DNA of 64,000 nt from Pseudarthrobacter oxydans (GTDB lineage: Bacteria > Actinomycetota > Actinomycetes > Actinomycetales > Micrococcaceae): assembly GCF_013314975.1 (NCBI RefSeq), contig NZ_JABTYH010000013.1:1-64000 (forward strand). The letters are read 5' to 3'. Of this stretch, positions 55,141 through 63,511 are shown one piece after another. A program made the position numbers and the translations under genes. The first letter of the stretch is position 1; each line of letters opens with the position of its first letter. The notes beneath the pieces are model-generated. The model was not told where the DNA came from, did not search any database, and was given only the letters and a program-made list of their open reading frames with translations.

Positions 55141-56934
55141 GTGACCTCCCCCAACGAGCAGGACCACCCGAACCACGCGCAGCGCACGCCCGCGGGCAGC
55201 GCCGCAGCCTTGGCGGCCGTCGCGCTGCTGGAAGAGGTGCGCGAGGATCTGGCCGCTGCCGAGCTGCCGCTGGCCCTGCCTGATTCGGAGCAGGCCCGGC
55301 GTGAGGCCGCGAGTGCCGTGGCCCAGCTCGATGACTACATCCTTCCGCGGTACCGAAGCCTTGACGCTCCGCTCCTGGCCGTCGTCGGGGGTTCCACGGG
55401 AGCGGGCAAGTCAACCCTGGTGAACGGGATCGTGGGGCACCCGGTCACCCGCGCAGGCGCCATCCGTCCCACCACCCGCCAGCCGATCCTCCTGCACCAC
55501 CCATCGGAGGCGGACTGGTTCGAGGGGCAGCGCGTGCTGCCGAGCCTCAGCAGGATCCGTGGGTCCGTCACCAACAGCCCCTTGCCCGCTAACCGGGCAG
55601 GAGCGGTTCCGGATGCAGCCGCCATGTCTTCCCTTGTCCTTGTGGCAGACCCGGGAGTGCCCGCCGGAGTTGCCGTCCTGGATGCCCCGGATGTTGATTC
55701 CATCTCGGACGACAACCGCAAGCTGGCCGCCCAGCTCCTGGCCGCCGCCGACCTGTGGGTCTTCGTTACCACTGCCAACCGTTACGCCGACGCCGTTCCC
55801 TGGAAGCTGCTCCTCAACGCCGCGTCGCGGGACATCATGGTGGGCGTGGTCCTGGACAGGGTTCCCGCGGGGGCGGAAGAAGAAGTCAGCGAGGACCTGC
55901 GCAGCCTCCTCGACCGGGAAGGGCTCGGCGCGGCGCAGCTGTTCATCATTCCGGAGACCACCCTGGATGCCATGGGCATGCTGCCCGCCGGGGCCGTCCA
56001 GCCGCTGCGGGCCTGGCTGGCTGACCTGGCGGCCGACGCCGCCGGCCGGTCCGACATCGCCCGCCGCACCCTGAACGGAACCGTCCGGGCGATGGCAGGG
56101 CGCGTCTCCGCCGTCGCGCTGGCCGCCCGGGAGCAGCAGCACGCCGCCGCCAACCTCGAGGATGCCGCCGTCGGGGCCTACGGGGACGCTGCGGACCGCA
56201 TCCTCGATGCCACGAGGGACGGCGCCCTCCTGAGGGGAGAGGTGCTGGCCCGCTGGCAGGACTTTGTGGGTACGGGGGAATTCTTCCGGACGCTCGAGCA
56301 GAACGTGGGACGGTTCCGCGACCGGGTGGGTGCCTTCTTCCGTGGTGAACCCGCACCCGCCGTCAGGGTGGAAGCTGCCATCGAGACCGGCCTGCAGGCT
56401 GTCATTGTTGACGAGGCCGCCAATGCCGCCGAGGACACAGACCAGCGCTGGCGGAACGATCCCGCCGGGCGCCAGCTGCTGGGTACGGATGACCTCTCCG
56501 GCACAACTCCGGGCTTTGAAGACCGCGCCGCCGCTGAGATCCGGGCCTGGCAGGAAGCCCTGATGGACATGATCCGCACCGAGGGCCAGGGAAAGCGGAC
56601 GCAGGCCCGCTGGCTCTCCTTCGGCATCAACGGACTCGGCGCCGCGCTGATGATCGTCGTCTTTTCCATGACGGCCGGGCTTACGGGACTCGAGGTGGGC
56701 GTCGCCGGAGGAACCGCCGTCGTGGGCCAGCGGCTGCTCGAGGCCGTCTTCGGCGAGGACGCCGTCAGGCGCATGGCCGAAAAAGCGCGCGAGGACCTGC
56801 ACACCCGATGCCAGGTGCTGCTGCAGGAAGAGAGGCGCAAGTTCCTCTCCCGCCTGCCGGACTACGACGGCAGCATCCCCGACACCCTGGCCGCGCACGC
56901 CGCCGCGCTGGTGCGCCTGGCGGACAACGCATGA
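55141..56934 (+). CDS. Dynamin-like GTPase, first of a pair
   Basis: The 597-residue protein has a GTPase domain with P-loop GGSTGAGKST near residues 83-92, switch segment AIRPTTRQP, and a G3-like VLDAPDVDS. The usual N/TKxD G4 motif is replaced by something like VLDRVPAG. A long helical stalk region follows, and a hydrophobic segment at about residues 500-545 (GAALMIVVFSMTAGLTGLEVGVAGG) suggests membrane insertion. It overlaps the second GTPase gene by four bases, like the paired dynamin-like proteins DynA/DynB of Streptomyces and IniA/IniC of mycobacteria. I chose GTG 55141; the open frame upstream runs into the tRNA terminator. Confidence 0.75.
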   Translation: MTSPNEQDHPNHAQRTPAGSAAALAAVALLEEVREDLAAAELPLALPDSEQARREAASAVAQLDDYILPRYRSLDAPLLAVVGGSTGAGKSTLVNGIVGHPVTRAGAIRPTTRQPILLHHPSEADWFEGQRVLPSLSRIRGSVTNSPLPANRAGAVPDAAAMSSLVLVADPGVPAGVAVLDAPDVDSISDDNRKLAAQLLAAADLWVFVTTANRYADAVPWKLLLNAASRDIMVGVVLDRVPAGAEEEVSEDLRSLLDREGLGAAQLFIIPETTLDAMGMLPAGAVQPLRAWLADLAADAAGRSDIARRTLNGTVRAMAGRVSAVALAAREQQHAAANLEDAAVGAYGDAADRILDATRDGALLRGEVLARWQDFVGTGEFFRTLEQNVGRFRDRVGAFFRGEPAPAVRVEAAIETGLQAVIVDEAANAAEDTDQRWRNDPAGRQLLGTDDLSGTTPGFEDRAAAEIRAWQEALMDMIRTEGQGKRTQARWLSFGINGLGAALMIVVFSMTAGLTGLEVGVAGGTAVVGQRLLEAVFGEDAVRRMAEKAREDLHTRCQVLLQEERRKFLSRLPDYDGSIPDTLAAHAAALVRLADNA

Positions 56935-58547
56935 GCCGCCACAGCGATACCCGGGAGGCGACCCGGCTGGACCGCCGGCTTTCCGCCCTCAACGACGCCC
57001 GCGAGCTTGGCCAAGGCGTCCTTCCGGACGAGTCCCTGCAGGAAGTCTTCAGTGTCCTGGAGCGCGCAAGTTCACGGCGGTCGCTTTCCGCGGACCACAC
57101 CGTGGTGGGATTCTTCGGTGCCACGGGCAGCGGAAAATCCTCGCTTTTCAACGCGGTCAGCGGCGCGGAAATTGCGACGGCGGCAGCGCGGCGTCCAACG
57201 ACGTCGGAACCTTTGGCAGGGATCTGGGGTGCGGACGGCAGCGAGCCGCTGCTGAACTGGCTGGAGGTCCGCAACCGCCACCACGCCGCCGCCGTCGAAG
57301 GATTCGCGGACGAGGACACCGGCCTGGTCCTGCTGGACCTGCCGGACTTCGACTCCACCAAGGCATCCAACCGTGAGGTGGTCCAGCGGATGGTGGGAAT
57401 GGTGGACGTCCTGGTGTGGGTCCTTGATCCGCAAAAGTACGCCGACGCGGCCGTGCACAACGACTTCCTGTCCCGCCTGGCCTCGCATGGCGCGGTGACC
57501 CTGGTGGTCCTGAACCAGGTGGACCGGCTGCCGGAACGTGATGTGCAGCCCGTCCTGGAATCCCTGCGCTCCATCCTTGCCCGCGACGGACTTGCCAAGG
57601 TCCAGGTGCTTGCGGCTTCGGCGTTGACGGGAGCCGGCATTGACCAGGTCCGGGCTGCCATCCGTGGGGTTGCCGTCAAACGCAAGGCCCAGTCGCAGCG
57701 GCTTGCTGCCGATGTCACCAGGGCATCAGCGGAGCTGGGCGCGGTGTCCGGCGAGGGAACCGCAGCCGGTGTACGGCCTGCGGCCATTACCCGCCTTGCC
57801 GACGAACTGGCTGTGGCAGCCAACGTTCCCGTGGTGGTCCGCGCGGTGGGCCAGTCCTACCGGCTGGAGTCCGTCAGGCGCACGGGCTGGCCCGTGACCC
57901 GATGGCTCTCCCGGTTCCGTGCTGATCCGCTGCGGCGGCTCAACCTGCGCAGCGCGGCGCCATCGGAGCTCAACCGGACATCACTGCCACCGGCAGGAGC
58001 GCCGGAGCGGGCACGCACGGACGCCGCCGTGCGTGAATTCGCCGACGCCGCGAGCACCGGCGCTCCCGGGCCCTGGCGGGCGGCCATCCGGGGAGCCGCC
58101 AGGGAGGGCCGGGAGCGGCTGCCCGATGCCCTTGACCAGGCCATCGCCGGAACGGACCTCGCCGCCAACCGGAAGTCCTGGTGGTGGGGAGTTTTCAACG
58201 TGGTGCAGTGGCTGGCGCTGCTCACCGTCCTGGGCGGGCTGGGCTGGCTCGGCGTCCTGGCGGCCCTGGGCTATTTCCAGATGCCCGTGCCTGAGGTGCC
58301 CCGGGTGGAGGGGTGGCCAATCCCCACCCTGATGATTGCCGGGGGTGTGGTGCTGGGTATTTTCCTGGCCATCACCGGCCGCTTCATAGCCGCTGCTGCG
58401 GCCAACCTACGGGCAGCGAGGGCACGGAAGAGGCTCAAAGCCGCAGTGGCTGCCGTTGCGCAGGAACTCGTGGTGGAACCGGTGGAACTGGAGGTCAGCA
58501 GGCACGCCGCATTCGATGCTGCACTCAGGACGGCTGCAACCGGCTAG
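56931..58547 (+). CDS. Dynamin-like membrane GTPase, second of a pair
   Basis: The 538-residue protein has P-loop GATGSGKSS at residues 63-71, G2-like RRPTTSEP, G3 LLDLPDFDST and G4 VLNQVD, so all G motifs are intact. Two transmembrane segments lie near residues 417-450 and 461-487 (VVQWLALLTVLGGLGWLGVL; LMIAGGVVLGIFLAITGRF), followed by a short basic tail. Its ATG overlaps the stop of the first GTPase (ATGA), so the two probably form a heteromeric membrane machine. The 3' end overlaps the convergent DUF1697 gene by 23 bases. Confidence 0.78.
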   Translation: MSRHSDTREATRLDRRLSALNDARELGQGVLPDESLQEVFSVLERASSRRSLSADHTVVGFFGATGSGKSSLFNAVSGAEIATAAARRPTTSEPLAGIWGADGSEPLLNWLEVRNRHHAAAVEGFADEDTGLVLLDLPDFDSTKASNREVVQRMVGMVDVLVWVLDPQKYADAAVHNDFLSRLASHGAVTLVVLNQVDRLPERDVQPVLESLRSILARDGLAKVQVLAASALTGAGIDQVRAAIRGVAVKRKAQSQRLAADVTRASAELGAVSGEGTAAGVRPAAITRLADELAVAANVPVVVRAVGQSYRLESVRRTGWPVTRWLSRFRADPLRRLNLRSAAPSELNRTSLPPAGAPERARTDAAVREFADAASTGAPGPWRAAIRGAAREGRERLPDALDQAIAGTDLAANRKSWWWGVFNVVQWLALLTVLGGLGWLGVLAALGYFQMPVPEVPRVEGWPIPTLMIAGGVVLGIFLAITGRFIAAAAANLRAARARKRLKAAVAAVAQELVVEPVELEVSRHAAFDAALRTAATG

Positions 58548-59070
58548 CAGCATCCCGGACTTTGACCAGCGTCCGCAGGTTGCGCGTCGTGGTTGCGGCC
58601 TTGAACCTGGCTTTTGCGGAGATCTTGCTGAAGGGGCTGTCCAGGGTTCCGCCTGCCGGTGCCAGCCAGGCCAGCGCCTCCGGCCCCAGCCTCTTCTGCT
58701 GGTGTCCTTCCAGTGCAGCCCCGGCCGCGTCGAGTTCATCGAGCACTTCCTGGTCCGAGGAGAGCGTGATGTAGGTATGGGTGGCCTTGTCGTCGGCAGG
58801 GTAGGGGCACGCCGCCACGAGTTCTGCGACCCGGCCGGCTTCGAGGACCACCACCCAGGCGTCATAGCCAAAGGCATCCCTGAGGCACTTCTCACAGGTG
58901 CGCTTGACAGCGGCGGCTCCGAGGGTGCTGGTGAGGACGACGTTTCCGCTCGCAAGCAGTGTCCCGGCGTCCTGGAAGCCGGCAGCCTGGAGGGCGTCCC
59001 GCAAGGCGGCCATCTTGATGTTGATGCCGCCCACGTTGATGCCACGGAGGAAAACCGCATAGCTGCCCAT
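58525..59070 (-). CDS. DUF1697 family protein
   Basis: The 181-residue soluble protein carries the DUF1697 signature: YAVFLRGINVGGINIKMAALRDAL at the N-terminus, ASGNVVLTS, the middle VVVLEAGRVAELVAACPY and the C-terminal RNLRTLVKV. Function is not established. It reads convergently into the second dynamin-like gene with a 23-base overlap of the coding ends. Confidence 0.85.
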   Translation of the reverse strand: MGSYAVFLRGINVGGINIKMAALRDALQAAGFQDAGTLLASGNVVLTSTLGAAAVKRTCEKCLRDAFGYDAWVVVLEAGRVAELVAACPYPADDKATHTYITLSSDQEVLDELDAAGAALEGHQQKRLGPEALAWLAPAGGTLDSPFSKISAKARFKAATTTRNLRTLVKVRDAASRLQPS

Positions 59071-59117
59071 GGCGAAATCCTAGCGCCGGGCGGGCCGGTT
59101 GCGGCCTTTGCCGGGCG

Positions 59118-59837
59118 TCAGTCGTTGTTCTTCCGGAGGGCTTCGGTGAGGAGCCGTCCGGCGTTGCACACCACTTCCGCGTGCAGCCGGCCGGGCTGGC
59201 GGGTGAGGCGCTCAATGGGCCCGGAAATGGAAACCGCGGCGATGACCCGGCCGGACGGTCCCCGCACCGGTGCGGAGACGGAGGCGACTCCCGGCTCCCG
59301 TTCCCCGAGGCTCTGGCCCCAGCCCCGGCGTCGTACTCCGGCCAGGACCGTCGGCGTGAAACGTGCTGACTGCAAGCCTTCGAGAAGACGGTCGTGGTCT
59401 TCCCACGCGAGCAGTACCTGCGCCGCAGACCCTGCCTTCATGGACAGCTGGGTACCCACGGGGATGGTGTCGCGCAGGCCGATAGGCCGTTCGGCCGAGG
59501 CCACGCACACGCGCCAGTCACCCTGGCGGCGGAAAATCTGGGCGCTTTCGCCGGTGGCGTCGCGCAGCTGCATCAGGACGGGCCCCGCGGAAGCTATCAG
59601 ACGGTCCTCGCCTGCAGCCGATGCCAGCTCAACCAGGCGGCTTCCCAGGACAAAACGGCCCTGGATATCGCGGCTCACGAGGCGGTGGTGGACCAGGGCG
59701 AGGGCCAGGCGGTGGACAGTGGGCCGGGCCAGGCCCGTGGCTGCCACAAGCTGTGCCAGCGTGGTGGGGCCGGCTTCGAGCGCATCAAGCACCTGGGCCG
59801 CTTTATCAATGACACCGACTCCACTAGAATTGTCCAT
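59118..59837 (-). CDS. ndgR: IclR-family regulator of leucine biosynthesis (NdgR/LtbR type)
   Basis: The 239-residue IclR protein has a winged helix at about residues 8-70 (VIDKAAQVLDALEAGPTTLAQLVAATGLARPTVHRLALAL) and an effector domain with IGLRDTIPVGTQLSMKAGSAAQVLLAW. Its divergent position next to leuCD is the hallmark of NdgR in Streptomyces and LtbR in Corynebacterium, which control leuCD, leuB and other amino acid genes. I chose ATG 59837; no Shine-Dalgarno is present, and a -35/-10 pair ends just before it, so the message is probably leaderless. The operator lies in the promoter spacer, implying autorepression. Confidence 0.9.
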   Translation of the reverse strand: MDNSSGVGVIDKAAQVLDALEAGPTTLAQLVAATGLARPTVHRLALALVHHRLVSRDIQGRFVLGSRLVELASAAGEDRLIASAGPVLMQLRDATGESAQIFRRQGDWRVCVASAERPIGLRDTIPVGTQLSMKAGSAAQVLLAWEDHDRLLEGLQSARFTPTVLAGVRRRGWGQSLGEREPGVASVSAPVRGPSGRVIAAVSISGPIERLTRQPGRLHAEVVCNAGRLLTEALRKNND

Positions 59838-59843
59838 GTAATG

Positions 59844-59872
59844 ATATTGCCGTCTCAATATCTGAGATGCAA
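59844..59872 (-). promoter_or_regulatory. ndgR promoter overlapping the operator
   Basis: On the minus strand TTGCAT and CAATAT are separated by exactly 17 bases, and CAATAT ends six bases before the ndgR ATG. The TCTCA-N5-TGAGA palindrome fills the spacer, so bound regulator would block RNA polymerase. Confidence 0.6.
59853..59867. promoter_or_regulatory. NdgR/LtbR operator between ndgR and leuC
   Basis: TCTCA (59853-59857) and TGAGA (59863-59867) are perfect inverted arms around ATATC. With flanks it shares 16 of 17 bases with the site upstream of ilvD. It lies between the divergent ndgR and leuC starts, consistent with joint control of both. Confidence 0.75.
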
Positions 59873-59950
59873 ATCTTTTGGCTGGCGCAGTGCCGAGCCG
59901 TCCTGATTCAGTTGATCTCATCAGCCAAACAGCAGTGAAGGGAGATGGCC

Positions 59951-61405
59951 ATGGCAAAGACATTGGCCGAGAAAGTCTGGGACGCACATGTGGTGCGCAA
60001 AGGTGATGGTGACGGTGCCAACGCCCAGCCCGACCTTCTCTTCATCGACCTTCACCTGGTCCACGAAGTGACGTCCCCGCAGGCCTTCGAAGGCCTGCGG
60101 CTGGCCGGCCGGAAGCTGCGCCGCCCGGACCTCACCATCGCCACGGAGGACCACAACACCCCCACGCTGGACATCGACAAGCCTATCGCGGACCTCACCA
60201 GCCGCACCCAGATCCAGACCCTGCGCAACAACTGCGCGGAGTTCGGCGTGCGGCTGCACAGCCTCGGGGACGCCGAGCAGGGCATCGTCCACGTGGTCGG
60301 CCCGCAGCTGGGCCTCACCCAACCGGGTATGACAGTGGTCTGCGGCGACTCCCACACGTCAACGCACGGTGCCTTCGGCGCCCTGGCCATGGGCATCGGC
60401 ACCTCTGAGGTGGAGCACGTCATGGCCACCCAGACGCTCTCCCTGAAGCCCTTCAAGACCATGGCCATCAACGTCGAGGGGACACTGCGTCCCGGCGTCA
60501 CCGCCAAGGACATCATCCTGGCCGTCATTGCCAAGATCGGCACCGGCGGCGGGCAGGGCTACGTCCTGGAATACCGCGGGTCCGCCATCCGCTCGCTGTC
60601 CATGGACGCGCGCATGACCATCTGCAACATGTCCATCGAAGCCGGTGCCCGCGCCGGCATGGTGGCGCCGGACGAAACCACCTACGCCTACATGGAGGGC
60701 CGCCCGCACGCTCCCCAGGGCGCCGACTGGGACGCCGCCGTCGAGTACTGGAACACGCTGCGCACTGACGAGGACGCCGTCTTCGACGCCCAGGTTGACC
60801 TGGACGCCGACACCCTGGAGCCCTTCGTCACCTGGGGCACCAACCCCGGCCAGGGAGTTTCGCTGTCCGAGTCCGTGCCGTCGCCCGAGGACTTCGGCGA
60901 CGAGAACGCCAAGGCAGCCGCCGAGCGTGCGCTGCAGTACATGGGGCTGGAGGCAGGCACCCCGATGAAGGAAATCCGCGTGGACACGGTGTTCCTGGGC
61001 TCCTGCACCAACTCCCGCATGGAGGACCTGCGCGCTGCCGCGGACATCATCCGCGGACGCCAAAAGGACCCCAACGTCCGGATGCTGGTTGTTCCGGGCT
61101 CCGCACGCGTGCGGCTGGAAGCCGAGGCCGAGGGCCTCGACCGGGTGTTCAAGGACTTTGGCGCCGAGTGGCGCTTCGCCGGCTGCTCCATGTGCCTGGG
61201 CATGAACCCGGACCAGCTGGAGGTGGGGGAGCGCTGCGCTTCCACCTCGAACCGCAACTTCGAAGGACGCCAGGGCAAGGGCGGCCGCACCCACCTGGTC
61301 TCCCCGGTGGTCGCCGCTGCCACCGCCATCCGGGGCACCCTGAGTTCGCCGTCGGACCTTGATCCGGCCCCCGAATCCGCCGCCATCCGCACCGACGCAG
61401 CCTAG
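59951..61405 (+). CDS. leuC: 3-Isopropylmalate dehydratase large subunit LeuC
   Basis: The 484-residue aconitase-family subunit isomerises 2-isopropylmalate to 3-isopropylmalate with LeuD. [4Fe-4S] ligands are the Cys in [13 protein letters not shown] and the pair in [25 protein letters not shown] and [12 protein letters not shown] are typical. ATG 59951 has AAGGGAG six bases upstream; ATG 59945 would place the start inside that spacing. It is followed eight bases later by leuD. Confidence 0.96.
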   Translation: MAKTLAEKVWDAHVVRKGDGDGANAQPDLLFIDLHLVHEVTSPQAFEGLRLAGRKLRRPDLTIATEDHNTPTLDIDKPIADLTSRTQIQTLRNNCAEFGVRLHSLGDAEQGIVHVVGPQLGLTQPGMTVVCGDSHTSTHGAFGALAMGIGTSEVEHVMATQTLSLKPFKTMAINVEGTLRPGVTAKDIILAVIAKIGTGGGQGYVLEYRGSAIRSLSMDARMTICNMSIEAGARAGMVAPDETTYAYMEGRPHAPQGADWDAAVEYWNTLRTDEDAVFDAQVDLDADTLEPFVTWGTNPGQGVSLSESVPSPEDFGDENAKAAAERALQYMGLEAGTPMKEIRVDTVFLGSCTNSRMEDLRAAADIIRGRQKDPNVRMLVVPGSARVRLEAEAEGLDRVFKDFGAEWRFAGCSMCLGMNPDQLEVGERCASTSNRNFEGRQGKGGRTHLVSPVVAAATAIRGTLSSPSDLDPAPESAAIRTDAA

Positions 61406-61413
61406 GACACGCC

Positions 61414-62025
61414 ATGGAAAAGTTCACCACCCACACCGGAATCGGCGTCCCGCTGCGGCAGAGCAACGTGGACACGGACCAGATCATCCCCGCCGTCTAC
61501 CTCAAGCGGATCACCCGGACAGGGTTCGAGGACGCCCTGTTCTCGGCATGGCGCAAGGACCCGTCCTTCATCCTCAACAAGGAGCCCTTCACTGCCGGCT
61601 CCGTGCTGGTGGCTGGCCCGGACTTCGGAACCGGCTCGTCCCGCGAGCACGCCGTCTGGGCGCTCAAGGATTACGGCTTCAAAGCCGTCCTCTCCTCCCG
61701 CTTCGCCGACATCTTCCGCGGGAACTCCGGCAAGCAGGGGCTGCTGGCCGCCGAGCTCTCCCAGGACGACATCGAGCTCATCTGGAAGGAGCTCGAGAAC
61801 GCTCCGGGGACCGAAGTCACCGTGGACCTGGTGTCCAAGACCGTGGCGTGCGGCAACATCGTTGCGCCCTTCGAGATCGACGACTACACCCGCTGGCGCC
61901 TGCTGGAAGGCCTGGACGACATCGGGCTGACCCTGCAGCATGAGGCGGACATCACGGCCTACGAGGCCACCCGGCCCTCGTTCAAGCCCAAAACCCTGCC
62001 TGCGCGCCTTTCCTCCGCGGGCTGA
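61414..62025 (+). CDS. leuD: 3-Isopropylmalate dehydratase small subunit LeuD
   Basis: The 203-residue swivel domain partner of LeuC begins with the conserved [24 protein letters not shown], then DPSFILN and [22 protein letters not shown]. The length is normal. The start is ATG 61414. A GC hairpin (62052-62085) after the stop may end the leuCD transcript. Confidence 0.96.
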   Translation: MEKFTTHTGIGVPLRQSNVDTDQIIPAVYLKRITRTGFEDALFSAWRKDPSFILNKEPFTAGSVLVAGPDFGTGSSREHAVWALKDYGFKAVLSSRFADIFRGNSGKQGLLAAELSQDDIELIWKELENAPGTEVTVDLVSKTVACGNIVAPFEIDDYTRWRLLEGLDDIGLTLQHEADITAYEATRPSFKPKTLPARLSSAG

Positions 62026-62051
62026 AGCAGAGCTGCATGTCTTTAAAAGGT

Positions 62052-62085
62052 GCGACGGCGGCGCGCCACGCCCTGCCGCCGTCGC
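62052..62085 (+). terminator. leuCD hairpin
   Basis: Arms GCGACGGCGGC and GCCGCCGTCGC form a perfect 11-bp stem with a 12-base loop 27 bases after leuD. There is no clear U tract. Confidence 0.6.
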
Positions 62086-62093
62086 CCGCGTAT

Positions 62094-62122
62094 TTCGGTT
62101 CGGTAACGCAACCTCCTATGCT
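62094..62122 (+). promoter_or_regulatory. murA promoter
   Basis: TTCGGT (62094-62099) and TATGCT (62117-62122) are separated by 17 bases, giving a leader of about 45 bases before the murA ATG. Confidence 0.5.
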
Positions 62123-62176
62123 TGGTTGGAGCCTTTGCAAGGATTTGGGGGCGAGTGATCGTAAGGAAACCGGTAT

Positions 62177-63502
62177 ATGAGTAGTGTTCTGACAATCCGC
62201 GGCGGAGTCCCGCTTACAGGCCGCGTCAGCGTCAGGGGAGCAAAGAATCTTGTCCCCAAGGCGATGGTGGCAGCGTTGCTGGGCAACGAACCCTCGGTGT
62301 TGCGGAACGTTCCGGAGATCAAGGACGTGGAGGTGGTCACCTCCCTCCTGCAGCTGCATGGCGTCACCGTGGTCAAGGACCCGGTCAACGGCGACCTCAC
62401 GCTGGATCCGAAGGCAGCCAAGACGGCCTCCAGCACTGCCATTGACGCCCACGCAGGCGACTCCCGGATTCCCATCCTGCTGTGCGGACCGCTGATCCAC
62501 GCCATCGGCGAGGCGTTCATTCCCGATCTCGGCGGCTGCAAAATCGGCGACCGCCCCATCGACTACCACCTGGACGTGCTGCGGCAGTTCGGTGCCGTGG
62601 TGGAGAAGCGCCCCGGCGGGATCCACATCTCGGCACCCAAGGGCCTGCACGGGGCAAAGATCTCCCTTCCGTATCCGTCGGTGGGCGCCACCGAGCAAGT
62701 CCTGCTGAGCGCCACCCGCGCCGAGGGCATCACCGAGCTCTCCGGTGCCGCCACCGAGCCGGAGATCATCGACCTCATTGCCGTGCTGCAGAAGATGGGC
62801 GCCATCATCAGCGTCCAGACGGACCGGACCATCCGCATTGAAGGTGTCCGCGACCTCGGCGGCTACAACCACCGGGCGCTCTCGGACCGGAACGAGTCAG
62901 CGTCGTGGGCCTCTGCTGCCCTGGTCACCAAGGGCGACATCTTTGTTGAGGGCGCCTCCCAGCGGGACATGATGACCTTCCTGAACACCTACCGCAAGGT
63001 GGGCGGCGGGATGGACATCGGCGAGGACGGCATCCGTTTCTACCACCACGGCGGCAAGCTCAACCCGCTGGTCCTGGAGACTGACGTGCACCCCGGCTTC
63101 ATGACGGACTGGCAGCAGCCCCTGGTGGTGGCCCTGACCCAGGCCGAAGGCGTCTCCATCGTCCACGAGACCGTCTACGAGAACCGCTTCGGATTCACGG
63201 ATGCGCTCATCCGGATGGGAGCCAGCATCCAGGTGCACCGTGAATGCCTGGGCAGCGTCCCGTGCCGGTTTGGCCAGCGCAACTTCCTGCATTCGGCCGT
63301 GATCTCCGGACCTACCCAGCTCAAGGGCACCGATATCGACGTCCCGGACCTGCGCGGCGGCTTCAGCCACCTGATTGCGGCTCTGGCGGCCACGGGAACC
63401 TCACGCGTGACCGGCATCGACATCATCAACCGCGGCTACGAACGGTTTACCGAAAAACTGGCCGGGCTGGGTGCCGACTTCGACATCACCACCACGAAGT
63501 AG
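62177..63502 (+). CDS. murA: UDP-N-acetylglucosamine 1-carboxyvinyltransferase MurA
   Basis: The 441-residue enzyme transfers enolpyruvate from PEP to UDP-GlcNAc, the first committed step of peptidoglycan synthesis. The substrate residues K-N are in RGAKNLVPKAMVAALL, the active-site loop Cys is in PDLGGCKIGDRPIDYHL, and the catalytic Asp is expected in PGFMTDWQQP; NRGYERFTEKLAGLGADF closes the fold. The loop Cys is the residue that fosfomycin alkylates, whereas mycobacterial MurA has Asp there. The downstream acyltransferase starts nine bases after the stop. Confidence 0.94.
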   Translation: MSSVLTIRGGVPLTGRVSVRGAKNLVPKAMVAALLGNEPSVLRNVPEIKDVEVVTSLLQLHGVTVVKDPVNGDLTLDPKAAKTASSTAIDAHAGDSRIPILLCGPLIHAIGEAFIPDLGGCKIGDRPIDYHLDVLRQFGAVVEKRPGGIHISAPKGLHGAKISLPYPSVGATEQVLLSATRAEGITELSGAATEPEIIDLIAVLQKMGAIISVQTDRTIRIEGVRDLGGYNHRALSDRNESASWASAALVTKGDIFVEGASQRDMMTFLNTYRKVGGGMDIGEDGIRFYHHGGKLNPLVLETDVHPGFMTDWQQPLVVALTQAEGVSIVHETVYENRFGFTDALIRMGASIQVHRECLGSVPCRFGQRNFLHSAVISGPTQLKGTDIDVPDLRGGFSHLIAALAATGTSRVTGIDIINRGYERFTEKLAGLGADFDITTTK

Positions 63503-63511
63503 CGGGCAGAC

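Noticed and set aside
55411..56898. Antisense frame opposite the first dynamin-like GTPase
   Set aside because: Shadow frame; Gly/Pro/Arg-rich translation without domain signatures.
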